From J088 sp003695505 [NCBI: Candidatus Dadabacteria bacterium] (GTDB lineage: Bacteria > J088), in NCBI GenBank assembly GCA_003695505.1, contig RFIY01000187.1, forward strand, positions 1 to 12,241: 12,241 bases of DNA, read 5' to 3'. A program made the translations under genes and the position numbers. This document shows, piece after piece, positions 1 to 7,201 of the stretch; within the stretch, counting starts at the first letter, position 1, and every line of letters begins with the position of its first letter. Below the pieces are notes generated by a model. The model did not search any database. It was given only the letters and a program-made list of their open reading frames with translations, and was not told the DNA's origin.

Positions 1-613
1 CCAGTTCGTCGAAACGCTCGGGCGGGCAAAGGCGATCGCCGGTAAAGCGCATACCGAGGATCTCGAGTCCATCGTCGGCAACGCGGCGATCCAGCCGTTG
101 GAGGCCGTCGGGATCCAGTCCGAGGTCCCGACGATGGCGCGTCGACAGCGGCAGCGGCAGTGATGGCTGGCTCAACACCGGCGCATCCACGATCGGATCG
201 ATGGCCAGCAACAGTCCGAAGCCGCCGGTCAGGCACATGCCGATCAGGCCGACCTTCTGGCCGCCGCAACGCTGTGATGCCTCGTGGCAGAGTCCGCGAA
301 CCCAGTCGGCAATCGGCGACGGTTTGCCCGTTGCAAACAGCGTAAACTCGCGGCGAATGCAGACGAGCGCGGTATATGCCGCCGACTCCACGGGTCCCGG
401 CTCCGGCCGACCGAACAGCAACGGCATGAACACGCAGAACCCCGCCTGGTGCAGCCTTCGTCCGAGATCGACGCATTCAGCAATCATGCCCGGCAGTTCG
501 TGGAGCAGCACGACCGGCGGATCATCGATGTTTCCGGTCCAGTACACCGGTCGTTTGGTCTGGCCATCCGAGTGCCAGAACTGCTCGAATCCATCCAGTG
601 GGGGCGCGTGCAT
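1..613 (-). CDS. Dienelactone hydrolase family protein (3' end outside window)
   Basis: The first 204 residues of an alpha/beta-hydrolase of the dienelactone hydrolase (DLH) type are visible; the C-terminus lies beyond base 1. An N-terminal beta-strand VVLLHELPG (residues 34-42) gives the oxyanion region. The nucleophile elbow is GMCLTGG (residues 125-131), with Cys127 in place of the usual Ser, the DLH hallmark. FTGD near residues 190-193 is where the family's catalytic Asp is expected, and the catalytic His must be off the window. Known members hydrolyse cyclic or activated esters in the cytoplasm; the substrate here cannot be told. The ATG at 613 overlaps the arfB stop (TGATG), and a GGAGG at 618-622 inside the end of arfB precedes it, so the two genes are probably co-transcribed and translationally coupled. 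Confidence 0.88.
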   Translation of the reverse strand, partial: MHAPPLDGFEQFWHSDGQTKRPVYWTGNIDDPPVVLLHELPGMIAECVDLGRRLHQAGFCVFMPLLFGRPEPGPVESAAYTALVCIRREFTLFATGKPSPIADWVRGLCHEASQRCGGQKVGLIGMCLTGGFGLLLAIDPIVDAPVLSQPSLPLPLSTRHRRDLGLDPDGLQRLDRRVADDGLEILGMRFTGDRLCPPERFDEL

Positions 614-1008
614 CAATCCTCCAGTGGGCTACGGCGTAGTGATTTGACGCGGCTGCGCCGACGTTTCGCGTCGAGACGGCGCTGCCGCGCGGCCCGGCTC
701 GGTGTCGTCGGCCTGCGGGACTTCGGCCGCTGACGCGCCTGCGCCAGCAAGGCTTCGAGCCGGTGCAACGCCTCGCGCCGGTTGTCGGCCTGACTGCGCG
801 AACCGGCCGCTTCGATGACAATCGTACCGTCGGTACGCATGCGTCGTCCCGCCAGACGCCGCAGCCGGGCAAGCGTCGGTGCATCGACGACCCGCGACCG
901 TGCCGCATTCCAGAACAACTGGACGGCGGTGGCCGTCTTGTTGACGTGCTGTCCACCGGGGCCAGAAGCGCGCACGAATCGCCATGTCAGTTCGTCTTCA
1001 GGTATCAT
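613..1008 (-). CDS. arfB: Alternative ribosome-rescue factor ArfB (class I release-factor-like peptidyl-tRNA hydrolase)
   Basis: This 131-residue protein carries the release-factor signature GPGGQHVNK, with the catalytic GGQ at residues 18-20. A basic tail follows (residues 96-126, KSRRPTTPSRAARQRRLDAK and more). In the ArfB/YaeJ family this tail enters the empty mRNA channel of stalled ribosomes while GGQ hydrolyses the peptidyl-tRNA. There is no codon-recognition domain, and the length is close to the usual ~140 residues. I chose the ATG at 1008 because IPEDELTWRFVRASGPGGQ aligns with the normal family N-terminus; the open frame upstream to 1215 runs antisense into the zinc-finger gene and lacks family sequence. 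A TTG-less weak leader precedes the start; the DLH gene follows with a one-base overlap. Confidence 0.93.
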   Translation of the reverse strand: MIPEDELTWRFVRASGPGGQHVNKTATAVQLFWNAARSRVVDAPTLARLRRLAGRRMRTDGTIVIEAAGSRSQADNRREALHRLEALLAQARQRPKSRRPTTPSRAARQRRLDAKRRRSRVKSLRRSPLED

Positions 1009-1035
1009 CACAACGTTCCGGGTACTTGCCTGTTC

Positions 1036-1041
1036 ATTGTA
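1036..1041 (-). promoter_or_regulatory. Possible -10 element for arfB
   Basis: The 67-bp divergent spacer between arfB and the zinc-finger gene contains TACAAT on the minus strand, five of six matches to TATAAT, 28 bases before the arfB start. No good -35 hexamer lies 16-19 bp upstream, so this is only a weak candidate. No convincing sigma70 pair was found for the rightward gene. Confidence 0.25.
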
Positions 1042-1075
1042 AGACCTCTGCACCGATTCGGCACTTGACGACAGC

Positions 1076-1417
1076 ATGAACTCGCATTTCGATCCAGCCA
1101 CGGCACGCGAGGCGCTCAACCAGTTGCGTACAGAGTTGCTGCAGTTCCTCGAACAGAGTGACGACGATGCGCAGACGGTCAGCCTGGAACGGCCGATTGG
1201 GCGCCTGTCGCGCATGGATCAGATGCAGCAACAACAGATGGTGCTCGAACAACGCCGCCGCGCGCAGCGCCGGCTGCAGCAGGTCGATGCGGCTCTTGAA
1301 GCACTGGATCGCGGCGACTATGGTCTCTGCGCCGAGTGCGGAGAGCCGATTGCCCTGGCCCGACTCAAGGCGCTGCCCGAATCGCGCATCTGTATCGACT
1401 GTCTGGAGGAACGCTGA
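1076..1417 (+). CDS. DksA/TraR-type C4 zinc-finger protein, short form
   Basis: The protein has 113 residues. The N-terminal ~80 are charged and helical, probably a coiled coil (QLRTELLQFLEQ and the Gln/Arg-rich stretch 48-70). They are followed by a C4 zinc finger with Cys85, Cys88, Cys106 and Cys109 (LCAECGEPI ... RICIDCLEE). This is the DksA/TraR family, which binds the RNA polymerase secondary channel. The protein is much shorter than DksA itself (about 150 residues), and the acidic Asp-x-Ala coiled-coil tip of DksA is not evident. It is therefore better seen as a DksA-like paralogue than as DksA. A regulatory role at RNA polymerase is an inference from the family. It is divergent from arfB, and its TGA overlaps the ATG of the following hydrolase. 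Confidence 0.88.
   Translation: MNSHFDPATAREALNQLRTELLQFLEQSDDDAQTVSLERPIGRLSRMDQMQQQQMVLEQRRRAQRRLQQVDAALEALDRGDYGLCAECGEPIALARLKALPESRICIDCLEER
1405..1409 (+). promoter_or_regulatory. Ribosome binding site fixing the hydrolase start
   Basis: GGAGG lies inside the last codons of the zinc-finger gene, seven bases before the ATG at 1417. Together with the one-base TGATGA overlap it supports translational coupling, and it favours 1417 over the in-frame upstream codon near 1336 or the ATG at 1432. Confidence 0.7.
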
Positions 1418-2346
1418 TGAATGCCGGTCCCATGCCGATTCCCACATCGCTCCGCGACCTGCCCGCCCGTCACGAACGCGTGGAGACCGATGACGGCGCA
1501 TCACTCTACTACGTCGTAGTTGGAGACGGCCCGCGTACGATGATCCTGGCCAATGGCCTCGGCGGACGCCTGTATGCCTGGGCGCCGTTGATTCGGCAGC
1601 TCGGCAGCGGCTGGCGCTTCATCACGTGGGATTACCGCGGCCTGTTTGCATCGCATGCGCCAGAGGCGACCGGCGCGCTGGCCATTCCCCGGCACGCCGC
1701 GGACCTGGTCGCGATTCTCGATGCCGAAGAGATCGACCGGGCCGTCGCCGCGGGGTGGTCGATGGGGGTGCAGGTTGCACTGCAAACCGCGGTGGATCAC
1801 CCCGAGCGGCTCAGCAGCCTCGTCCTGTTCAATGGCACATGGGGGCACATCTTTTCGACCGCGATGCAGCCGCTGATCCGCCCACGCGGCTTCGAGCGGT
1901 TGTTCCATCGTTCGGTCGAGCGCATGCTTGCGGACCCGGATCGTCTGCGCCGGCGGTTCGCACCGATCCGTGACCGGGGTGCCCTGTTTGCGCTGTTGCA
2001 ACGCGCATTTTCACCTCTGTCCCCCAATGCCGAAGAAATGCGCCGGGCGATCCAGCAATACTTCGATGACGTGCTCGGCGAGAGTTTCGCAACCTACCTG
2101 CGGCTGTTTCAGGAACTCGACGCGCACAGCGTCTTTCACCACCTGACCGAGATCCAGACGCCGGCGCTGATCATCAGCGGCGGCCTCGACCTGATGACCC
2201 CGGCGCGGGAGTCTCGTGCGATGGCAAAGCGCCTTCCGGATGCAGAACACCTGCACCTGCCGCTGGCAAACCACTACGCGCTGCTGGAATACCCGGAACG
2301 TGTCGGCGCCGCGGTGCGCGCATTCACCGAACGTTCGAATATGTAG
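1417..2346 (+). CDS. Alpha/beta-fold hydrolase
   Basis: This 309-residue cytoplasmic alpha/beta-hydrolase has a complete catalytic set. An oxyanion strand ILANGLGG is at 43-50. The nucleophile elbow GWSMG is at 113-117, with Ser115. The acid is Asp258 in SGGLDLMTP, and the base is His286 in ANHYALLEYP. A helical cap lies between about 150 and 240. The order and spacing match single-domain esterase/lipase/peroxidase-type members; no signal peptide is seen. The substrate cannot be inferred from sequence. The gene is coupled to the upstream DksA-like gene by a one-base overlap and ends seven bases before the stop of the convergent GH5 gene, with no obvious terminator between them. Confidence 0.9.
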   Translation: MNAGPMPIPTSLRDLPARHERVETDDGASLYYVVVGDGPRTMILANGLGGRLYAWAPLIRQLGSGWRFITWDYRGLFASHAPEATGALAIPRHAADLVAILDAEEIDRAVAAGWSMGVQVALQTAVDHPERLSSLVLFNGTWGHIFSTAMQPLIRPRGFERLFHRSVERMLADPDRLRRRFAPIRDRGALFALLQRAFSPLSPNAEEMRRAIQQYFDDVLGESFATYLRLFQELDAHSVFHHLTEIQTPALIISGGLDLMTPARESRAMAKRLPDAEHLHLPLANHYALLEYPERVGAAVRAFTERSNM

Positions 2347-2352
2347 CTGAGA

Positions 2353-3855
2353 TCAGCCGCACTGTTCCGGACCGATCGCCACGCTGTACGCCCCCTTGAG
2401 AACGGCGTCGATCAGCCAACCTCCAGTGACTTCGCGGGGTGCCACCTGCCTGAACCCCGTACCGCTCATACACGGCGCCTGCTCGTCCTGATCCTCGCGC
2501 GGGTACCAGAACCTCGCGGTGCCCGTCGTTGAGGTTACCCCCTCGATTTCCAGCGGTCCGCCACAGTTGTCCGTCCGGACAGCCTGCAACCGCCCTGGTG
2601 CCGCACGTGGATATGGGCGTGCCATGCAGGGATGGAACGTCCCCCTCGGATTGCGAAAGTCATCGTCCTGATGGGCCGCGAGCCAATCCTCCGACGGCGG
2701 GTACTCGATCGAATGCGGGTCGCCGGACGTCTGCTCCCACTGCCACCAGGCACTGCCCGCGCCGATAAAATCGTCCTCACGTTCTGCGAACCGCCGATAC
2801 CATGCGTCGTTCTGCTCGGGCGTCCCGCGAAAACTGCCGAACTCTCCGATCCAGAGCGTCGTATCGTAGGCTTTCGCAAGCGTTTCGTACAAAGTCGCGC
2901 CGTCGTCGACCGTGTACTCGGTGAGGATCGAGCCAAAGTAATTGTGCGGAGCAAATACCAGATTCGGGTCGTCGCTGAGTTCCAGATCCGGCAGTTCTCC
3001 GAGCGCAGGTTCGAAGAAAATGATATGTTCACCGATTCCAGCCTCTGCAGCGCGAATCTCCTCGATCGCACGCCGGTAGAACCGGGTCAGACCATCGACG
3101 GTACTGCGCTCACCAACACCAGGCTCATTGAGCAGATCGTACCCCGCAACACCGTCGTCTGCCGCAAAGGCGGCGGCGATGCGACCCCACGTCACCGCGA
3201 GCCGATCCTGGATACCTTCGCGGTTCTGATAAAAGTTCTCCCATGCGCGAATCACGGCCGGACTTTCCTCGCGAGTATCGGGTGTGCATGTCTGCAGCCC
3301 ATCCGTGAACGTCGCCCACTCTGGCGCTCCGTCCCAGCCTTTCTGATGGTGCGTACCCGGAGGACAGGTCTCGGAGACAGGCGTAAAAACATGCTTTCCC
3401 CAGGCGTCCTGGTGCATGTCGATCACGACGTACATTCCCCTTGCGTTTGCCGCCGCTACAGCGTCGCGGACGCGCTGCAGATACGTCTGATCGAACTCGC
3501 CGGGGGCCGGCTCCCAGAACGACCAGCTCGTGACCAGTCGAATCACGTTTGCACCCGTCGCCGCTGCGCCATCCCAGTCTTCTGCTGACAGTTCCGCCAC
3601 GGGTGGCAGGCCGGGAGCGCCCGCAAAATAGTCGCCAAGATGATTGAAATTGACGCCCCTCAGCACGACCTGGCGATGGCAAATATCGTAAACGCCGGCC
3701 GCATCGCCGCGCGTCGCAACCAGCCGCGGCATCGGCGGGCAGTCGTCGAGCACACTGTCGGCGGACTCAACAAGGCAACCACTCACGGTCACGATCAAGG
3801 CCAAACAAATTAATGCAATCACATTACCGGGGACGGAGCGTCGCGGATTCGTCAT
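2353..3855 (-). CDS. GH5 endoglycoceramidase-like lipoprotein
   Basis: A 500-residue glycoside hydrolase with a lipoprotein signal: basic start, hydrophobic stretch 11-24, lipobox VSGC with Cys27. Position +2 is Leu, so outer-membrane sorting is expected. The GH5 catalytic pair is visible: acid/base Glu244 in YDLLNEPG and nucleophile Glu338 in LWIGEFGSF. Several features recall endoglycoceramidases rather than cellulases: DMHQDAW (146-152), DGAPEWATFTDG (175-186), AWENFYQNREG (204-214) and the RPYPRAAPG-led C-terminal beta domain (about 412-500). Those enzymes release the whole glycan from glycosphingolipids. Eight further cysteines (39, 59, 164, 190, 410, 431, 462, 499) suggest disulphides outside the cytoplasm. 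The substrate is inferred; other glycolipids or beta-glycosides are possible. Confidence 0.85.
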   Translation of the reverse strand: MTNPRRSVPGNVIALICLALIVTVSGCLVESADSVLDDCPPMPRLVATRGDAAGVYDICHRQVVLRGVNFNHLGDYFAGAPGLPPVAELSAEDWDGAAATGANVIRLVTSWSFWEPAPGEFDQTYLQRVRDAVAAANARGMYVVIDMHQDAWGKHVFTPVSETCPPGTHHQKGWDGAPEWATFTDGLQTCTPDTREESPAVIRAWENFYQNREGIQDRLAVTWGRIAAAFAADDGVAGYDLLNEPGVGERSTVDGLTRFYRRAIEEIRAAEAGIGEHIIFFEPALGELPDLELSDDPNLVFAPHNYFGSILTEYTVDDGATLYETLAKAYDTTLWIGEFGSFRGTPEQNDAWYRRFAEREDDFIGAGSAWWQWEQTSGDPHSIEYPPSEDWLAAHQDDDFRNPRGTFHPCMARPYPRAAPGRLQAVRTDNCGGPLEIEGVTSTTGTARFWYPREDQDEQAPCMSGTGFRQVAPREVTGGWLIDAVLKGAYSVAIGPEQCG

Positions 3856-3964
3856 GCGTCAGACACCTCTATTCAGGGGAAACGTACATGCCCGGATCGG
3901 GACTTGCCATATTTTAGCAAGCCGGCCCGGATCCGGCGTCGGCGTGAACTGCTGGCGGCGAACA

Positions 3965-3985
3965 CCAACGTGCGGCCCACGTTGG
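3965..3985. repeat. Inverted repeat (8-bp stem, 5-nt loop)
   Basis: CCAACGTG at 3965-3972 is a perfect inverted repeat of CACGTTGG at 3978-3985. It lies in the non-coding gap between the GH10 and GH5 genes, five bases from a second hairpin at 3991-4013. It could be a second terminator stem or a protein-binding palindrome upstream of the GH5 gene. Confidence 0.5.
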
Positions 3986-4013
3986 CAAAATTGCCGACCC
4001 CGTCTGTCGGCAA
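3986..4013 (-). terminator. Candidate intrinsic terminator after the GH10 gene
   Basis: Read leftward, TTGCCGAC (4013-4006) and GTCGGCAA (3998-3991) form a perfect 8-bp stem with a 7-nt loop. A short T run, TTTTG (3990-3986), follows. It begins 48 bases after the GH10 stop. The T tract is only four long, so termination may be partial. Confidence 0.5.
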
Positions 4014-4060
4014 CATCACCACGCCCGCGCGGCCTCAGCCCCCGGTTCGCCTGCGTGACG

Positions 4061-5155
4061 TCAAGGCAGGCGCCTCCCCGCCAATAACCCATCCAGAATC
4101 GCATAGTACGGCAGCTTCGGCCGCAGGTCGGCATCGAATGGCAGCGGCTCCGCAAAATTCTTGTAAAAGTACGGAATCCAGGACCGGGAATCATCGGTAC
4201 CCCAGAAGACGATCGCGGTACAGGCGGGCACCGCCAGGCAGGCGTCGACAAGTCGACGGTAGCGAATCGCCTGCTTGATGCGCTTGCCATTCGTGACCGG
4301 TTTGGGAATCCCGAGGTCGACCTCGGTCAGATGGATCTCGACGCCCAGTGCCGCGAGTCGGTCCAGTTGCGCAATCAGTTCATCTCGTGACGGCAGACTG
4401 AAATGCATGTGCGCCTGCAAGCCGACGCCGTGGATCGGCACGCCTTCGGCCTGCAATGTTGAGATCAGGTTGACCAGTCGATCGGCCTTGGGCCGCAGCC
4501 CTTCGACCCGAAAATCGTTGTAGAACAGTTTTGCATCTGGATCCGCCTCGTGCGCGGCGCGAAACGCCTTCGCGATGAAGTCCTGGCCGATATGCTTCGT
4601 CCAGACGTTGCGCCGCAGACCCCAGTAGCCGGAAATCGCCTCGTTGACCACGTCCCAGCAGCAGACGCGACCACGAAAATGGCCGACGACCGTCGTCACA
4701 TGGTCGAGCATCGCCTGTTCGAGCGCGCCCGGCTGATCGTCCCATTCGCCTTCGCGCACCCACTTCGCCCCGCCGTACCAGATCAGGGTATGGCCGCGCA
4801 CCTTGAGTCCGGCTGCGCGCGCCCGGTCCACGAAGGCATCGGCGCGATCGAACCGGTAGGTCACAGGATGGGGATGCAACGCCTGGAATTTCATTGCATT
4901 CTCAGCGACGACCATCGAGAACTGGCTGGTGATGAATGTCGCATACGTTGCGTCATTGACGAATTCCGAAGCCCTTGCGGCGACGCCGATATCAATGCCG
5001 GCGCGCGCAGCGGCGACCTTGAGCGGCAGCTCGCGCAGTGGCCAGGTCTCTGGCTGCTCGGAAGGCGCCTCGGGCGTCGTCCAGTTGAACGACCACATCG
5101 ATACCAGCAGAATCCAGGTGCCGACAAAACGGCCAAGCAGGTATTTGAAGAACAT
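4061..5155 (-). CDS. GH10 endo-beta-1,4-xylanase-type enzyme, membrane-anchored or secreted
   Basis: From the ATG at 5155 the protein has 364 residues. A hydrophobic N-terminus (about 5-22, YLLGRFVGTWILLVSMW) lacks a clear signal-peptidase site and may be an anchor. GH10 motifs follow in order: AENAMKF (84-90), GHTLIWY (121-127), the acid/base Glu172 in WDVVNEA, GLQAHMH (245-251), the nucleophile Glu278 in IHLTEVD, and FWGTDD with Trp326. The family cleaves xylan backbones. The usual His after HTLxW is Tyr127 here, so specificity could differ. An in-frame ATG at 5242 with AAGG upstream is possible; I prefer 5155 because it puts the hydrophobic segment at the N-terminus. The leader before 5155 is poor in Shine-Dalgarno. 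It is transcribed ahead of the GH5 gene and divergently from the response regulator. Confidence 0.87.
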   Translation of the reverse strand: MFFKYLLGRFVGTWILLVSMWSFNWTTPEAPSEQPETWPLRELPLKVAAARAGIDIGVAARASEFVNDATYATFITSQFSMVVAENAMKFQALHPHPVTYRFDRADAFVDRARAAGLKVRGHTLIWYGGAKWVREGEWDDQPGALEQAMLDHVTTVVGHFRGRVCCWDVVNEAISGYWGLRRNVWTKHIGQDFIAKAFRAAHEADPDAKLFYNDFRVEGLRPKADRLVNLISTLQAEGVPIHGVGLQAHMHFSLPSRDELIAQLDRLAALGVEIHLTEVDLGIPKPVTNGKRIKQAIRYRRLVDACLAVPACTAIVFWGTDDSRSWIPYFYKNFAEPLPFDADLRPKLPYYAILDGLLAGRRLP

Positions 5156-5310
5156 TTGTGCTGTCTCGTCGTGTGCTGCGTTGATGCACCAGCGCAATCG
5201 TTTGTCGATGGGAATCAGATTATTGTCGCACCTGCGCCACATCGCGGGCCTTCAAGCTGGCCTCGGCATTGCAACACATCCGCCAGCACGATACCCAACG
5301 CCATTTCAAC

Positions 5311-5316
5311 AGGAGA
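5311..5316 (+). promoter_or_regulatory. Ribosome binding site of the response regulator
   Basis: AGGAGA lies nine bases before the ATG at 5326 and fixes that start. The rest of the 170-bp divergent spacer (5156-5325) shows no convincing sigma70 pair on either strand. Confidence 0.6.
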
Positions 5317-5325
5317 TGACTTTCC

Positions 5326-6051
5326 ATGATTGCTGCCGCCACGCACACACGCCACTCCGGTACCGTCACAGGCAAAAGACGTAAAACGATTCTCGTCGTC
5401 GACGACGATCCCGACATTCTCCGCCTGTTCGAACGGATCCTGCCAACGCTTGACGTCGATTTCCATACAAGCGCGGATCCGGCTGCCGCGATGCGGGATA
5501 TTCCGACGCTCAAGCCCGACCTCGTCATGCTCGACATCGCGATGCCCGTCGTCTCAGGCTTTACCGTCGCCCGCACCGTGGCCACCTGGGTACCCGACGC
5601 CCGCATCGCCTACATCAGTAGCAATGCCCACACCGGACAGCAACTTCGCGCGTGGCGGACGGGCGCGAGCGCGTTTCTTGCCAAACCCCTGGATCTGGAA
5701 ACGCTGGCGCAACGCGTCGAGCATCTGCTCGACCATGCGCCTTCCGCGCAGGACATCGTCGTTATCGGTGACTTCGGAGCCACCTCCTGGTCGGAGCTTC
5801 TGCCGACGATTTCACACCTCGCGAACCGACTGTGCGTGCGCGTTGACAATGGCTCCGGTGTCGATACCGCGGTATGGATCGATTCGGGGAAAGTCGCCGA
5901 CGTCGCACATGGGGCGCTGCGCGGCAAAGCCGCACTCCCCGCCGTTCGTGCAATCCGCGAAGGAGTCTATCGGATTTCCCTGGAGTCGCCGTCGGGCACG
6001 TCGCTGGACATCGCACCAGAAGCGTTCGCCACCGCCGAACTTCAGGACTGA
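5326..6051 (+). CDS. Response regulator: receiver domain with DUF4388/PATAN-like C-terminus
   Basis: The protein has 241 residues. The receiver domain spans about 20-137: acidic pocket Asp26/Asp27 in VVDDDPD, phospho-acceptor Asp70 in LVMLDIAMP, Ser98 in YISSN and Lys120 in LAKPLD. No helix-turn-helix follows. The C-terminal part (about 145-232) contains AVWIDSGKVADVAHG then LRGKAALPAV and EGVYRISL. This is the pattern of a glycine-turn beta hairpin, an acidic/aromatic 'GxAA' helix and a closing strand seen in DUF4388/PATAN domains, which are known as protein-interaction modules. A protein-protein output, rather than DNA binding, is therefore inferred. No histidine kinase is adjacent, so it is an orphan in this window. 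It is divergent from the GH10 gene and convergent with cobT across a 28-bp gap. Confidence 0.82.
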   Translation: MIAAATHTRHSGTVTGKRRKTILVVDDDPDILRLFERILPTLDVDFHTSADPAAAMRDIPTLKPDLVMLDIAMPVVSGFTVARTVATWVPDARIAYISSNAHTGQQLRAWRTGASAFLAKPLDLETLAQRVEHLLDHAPSAQDIVVIGDFGATSWSELLPTISHLANRLCVRVDNGSGVDTAVWIDSGKVADVAHGALRGKAALPAVRAIREGVYRISLESPSGTSLDIAPEAFATAELQD

Positions 6052-6079
6052 CGACCGCGCAGCCTGTAGCGGATCTTTT

Positions 6080-7144
6080 TCAGCGCCCGGTATCGGTCAC
6101 GCCGGCATCCGAGAAACTCGCCATCTCCGCGAGGATGCGGGCCGCGCTGCGAATGATGGGGATCGCCAGCGCCGCGCCGCTGCCTTCGCCGAGGCGCATC
6201 CCGAAATCGAGCAGCGGCTCAAGGCCCCACTCGTCGAGGATCAGCCGATGTCCCGGCTCCACGGAGCAGTGTGCCGCAAAGATGTAGTCCCGCACGGACG
6301 GCGCAATGCGGGTCGCGACCAGGGCAGCGGCGGCGGTGATAAAACCATCCACCACGACGGGAACACGGGCCGCCGCTGCGGCCAACGTCACGCCGGTCAG
6401 AGCCGCGATTTCGAAGCCGCCGACCCGGCGCAGCAATTCGAGCGGATGCACGGACGCGACCGCATGACGTTCTAGCGCCGTGGAGACCGCCTGCTGTTTT
6501 CGCGCCAGACCAGCGTCGTCTACGCCAGTTCCGCGACCAATGGCCACGTCTGCCTCCAGGCCGAGCAACGCGGCCGTCAACGCCGAAGCGGCGGTCGTGT
6601 TGCCAATCCCCATCTCGCCGAGACCGATCAGACCGATACCGTCGGCGATCAGTTGATGGGCAATGGCCGCGCCGTGGCGGATCGCCGTCTCGCAGGCCTG
6701 CACCGTCATTGCCGGGCCTTCGCGCATATCGGCGGTTCCGGGCCCGACGCGCCGGTCGAGTACGCCGTCGAGGCCCGCGATCGGGGACGCCACCCCCAGA
6801 TCGGCCACGACGAGACGAATGCCGGCATCACGACAAAGCACATTGATCGCCGCGCCGCCGCGCGCGAAATTGGCGACCATCTGGGCGGTCACTTCCTGCG
6901 GGTACGCGCTGACACCGGCCGCGGCGACTCCGTGGTCGGCAGCGCAGACGACGACCGCGGCATCCGGCACGGGCGGAAGCTCCTGTCCACGCGCGAGCGC
7001 GTACCTTCGCGCAATGTCTTCGAGCCGCCCGAGGCTGCCGCGCGGCTTCGTCTTGTCGTCGAGACGGGCCTGAATCGACGCACCCAATGCCTCATCGATC
7101 GGATTGATCTTGTCGGCCATCTCCTGAACCGGTTCCCAGGGCAT
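6080..7144 (-). CDS. cobT: Nicotinate-nucleotide--dimethylbenzimidazole phosphoribosyltransferase
   Basis: This 354-residue CobT is full length. It transfers phosphoribose from nicotinate mononucleotide to 5,6-dimethylbenzimidazole, making the alpha-ribazole phosphate of the cobalamin lower ligand. Family landmarks are TKPRGSLGRLE (32-42), CAADHGVAAAGVSAYP (67-82), GEMGIGNTTAA (176-186), the C-terminal EPGHRLILDEWGL and LGEGSGAALA (319-327). Glu320 in the last motif corresponds to the family's catalytic Glu. The ATG at 7144 is preceded by GAGG seven bases away, better than the in-frame ATG at 7120. It follows the propeller lipoprotein by 57 bp with an intrinsic terminator between, so its expression depends either on readthrough or on a promoter I cannot see. 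Confidence 0.96.
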   Translation of the reverse strand: MPWEPVQEMADKINPIDEALGASIQARLDDKTKPRGSLGRLEDIARRYALARGQELPPVPDAAVVVCAADHGVAAAGVSAYPQEVTAQMVANFARGGAAINVLCRDAGIRLVVADLGVASPIAGLDGVLDRRVGPGTADMREGPAMTVQACETAIRHGAAIAHQLIADGIGLIGLGEMGIGNTTAASALTAALLGLEADVAIGRGTGVDDAGLARKQQAVSTALERHAVASVHPLELLRRVGGFEIAALTGVTLAAAAARVPVVVDGFITAAAALVATRIAPSVRDYIFAAHCSVEPGHRLILDEWGLEPLLDFGMRLGEGSGAALAIPIIRSAARILAEMASFSDAGVTDTGR

Positions 7145-7160
7145 TCGTCACCTCACTTTG

Positions 7161-7194
7161 CACAAAAGCGGGGGCGGCCCGGCCGGGCCGCCCC
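7161..7194 (-). terminator. Intrinsic terminator after the propeller lipoprotein gene
   Basis: A perfect 24-bp palindrome (7171-7194, GGGGCGGCCCGG and its reverse complement) can fold into a 10-bp all-GC stem with a GGCC loop. Read leftward it is followed by CGCTTTTGTG. It starts seven bases after the lipoprotein stop codon and ends about 17 bases before the cobT start, close to the cobT ribosome binding site. Confidence 0.75.
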
Positions 7195-7201
7195 ATCGAG
7201 A

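Noticed and set aside
2632-3588. 318-codon open frame antisense to the GH5 gene
   Set aside because: The GH5 frame carries all catalytic motifs and a signal peptide; the antisense frame is an artefact of high GC third positions and shows no recognisable domain.
5156-5242. Longer GH10 start at ATG 5242
   Set aside because: It would put 29 polar and charged residues before the hydrophobic segment; AAGG upstream keeps it possible, so it is noted but not chosen.
6052-6079. Bidirectional terminator between the response regulator and cobT
   Set aside because: The 28-bp gap has a short T tract but no inverted repeat of useful length.
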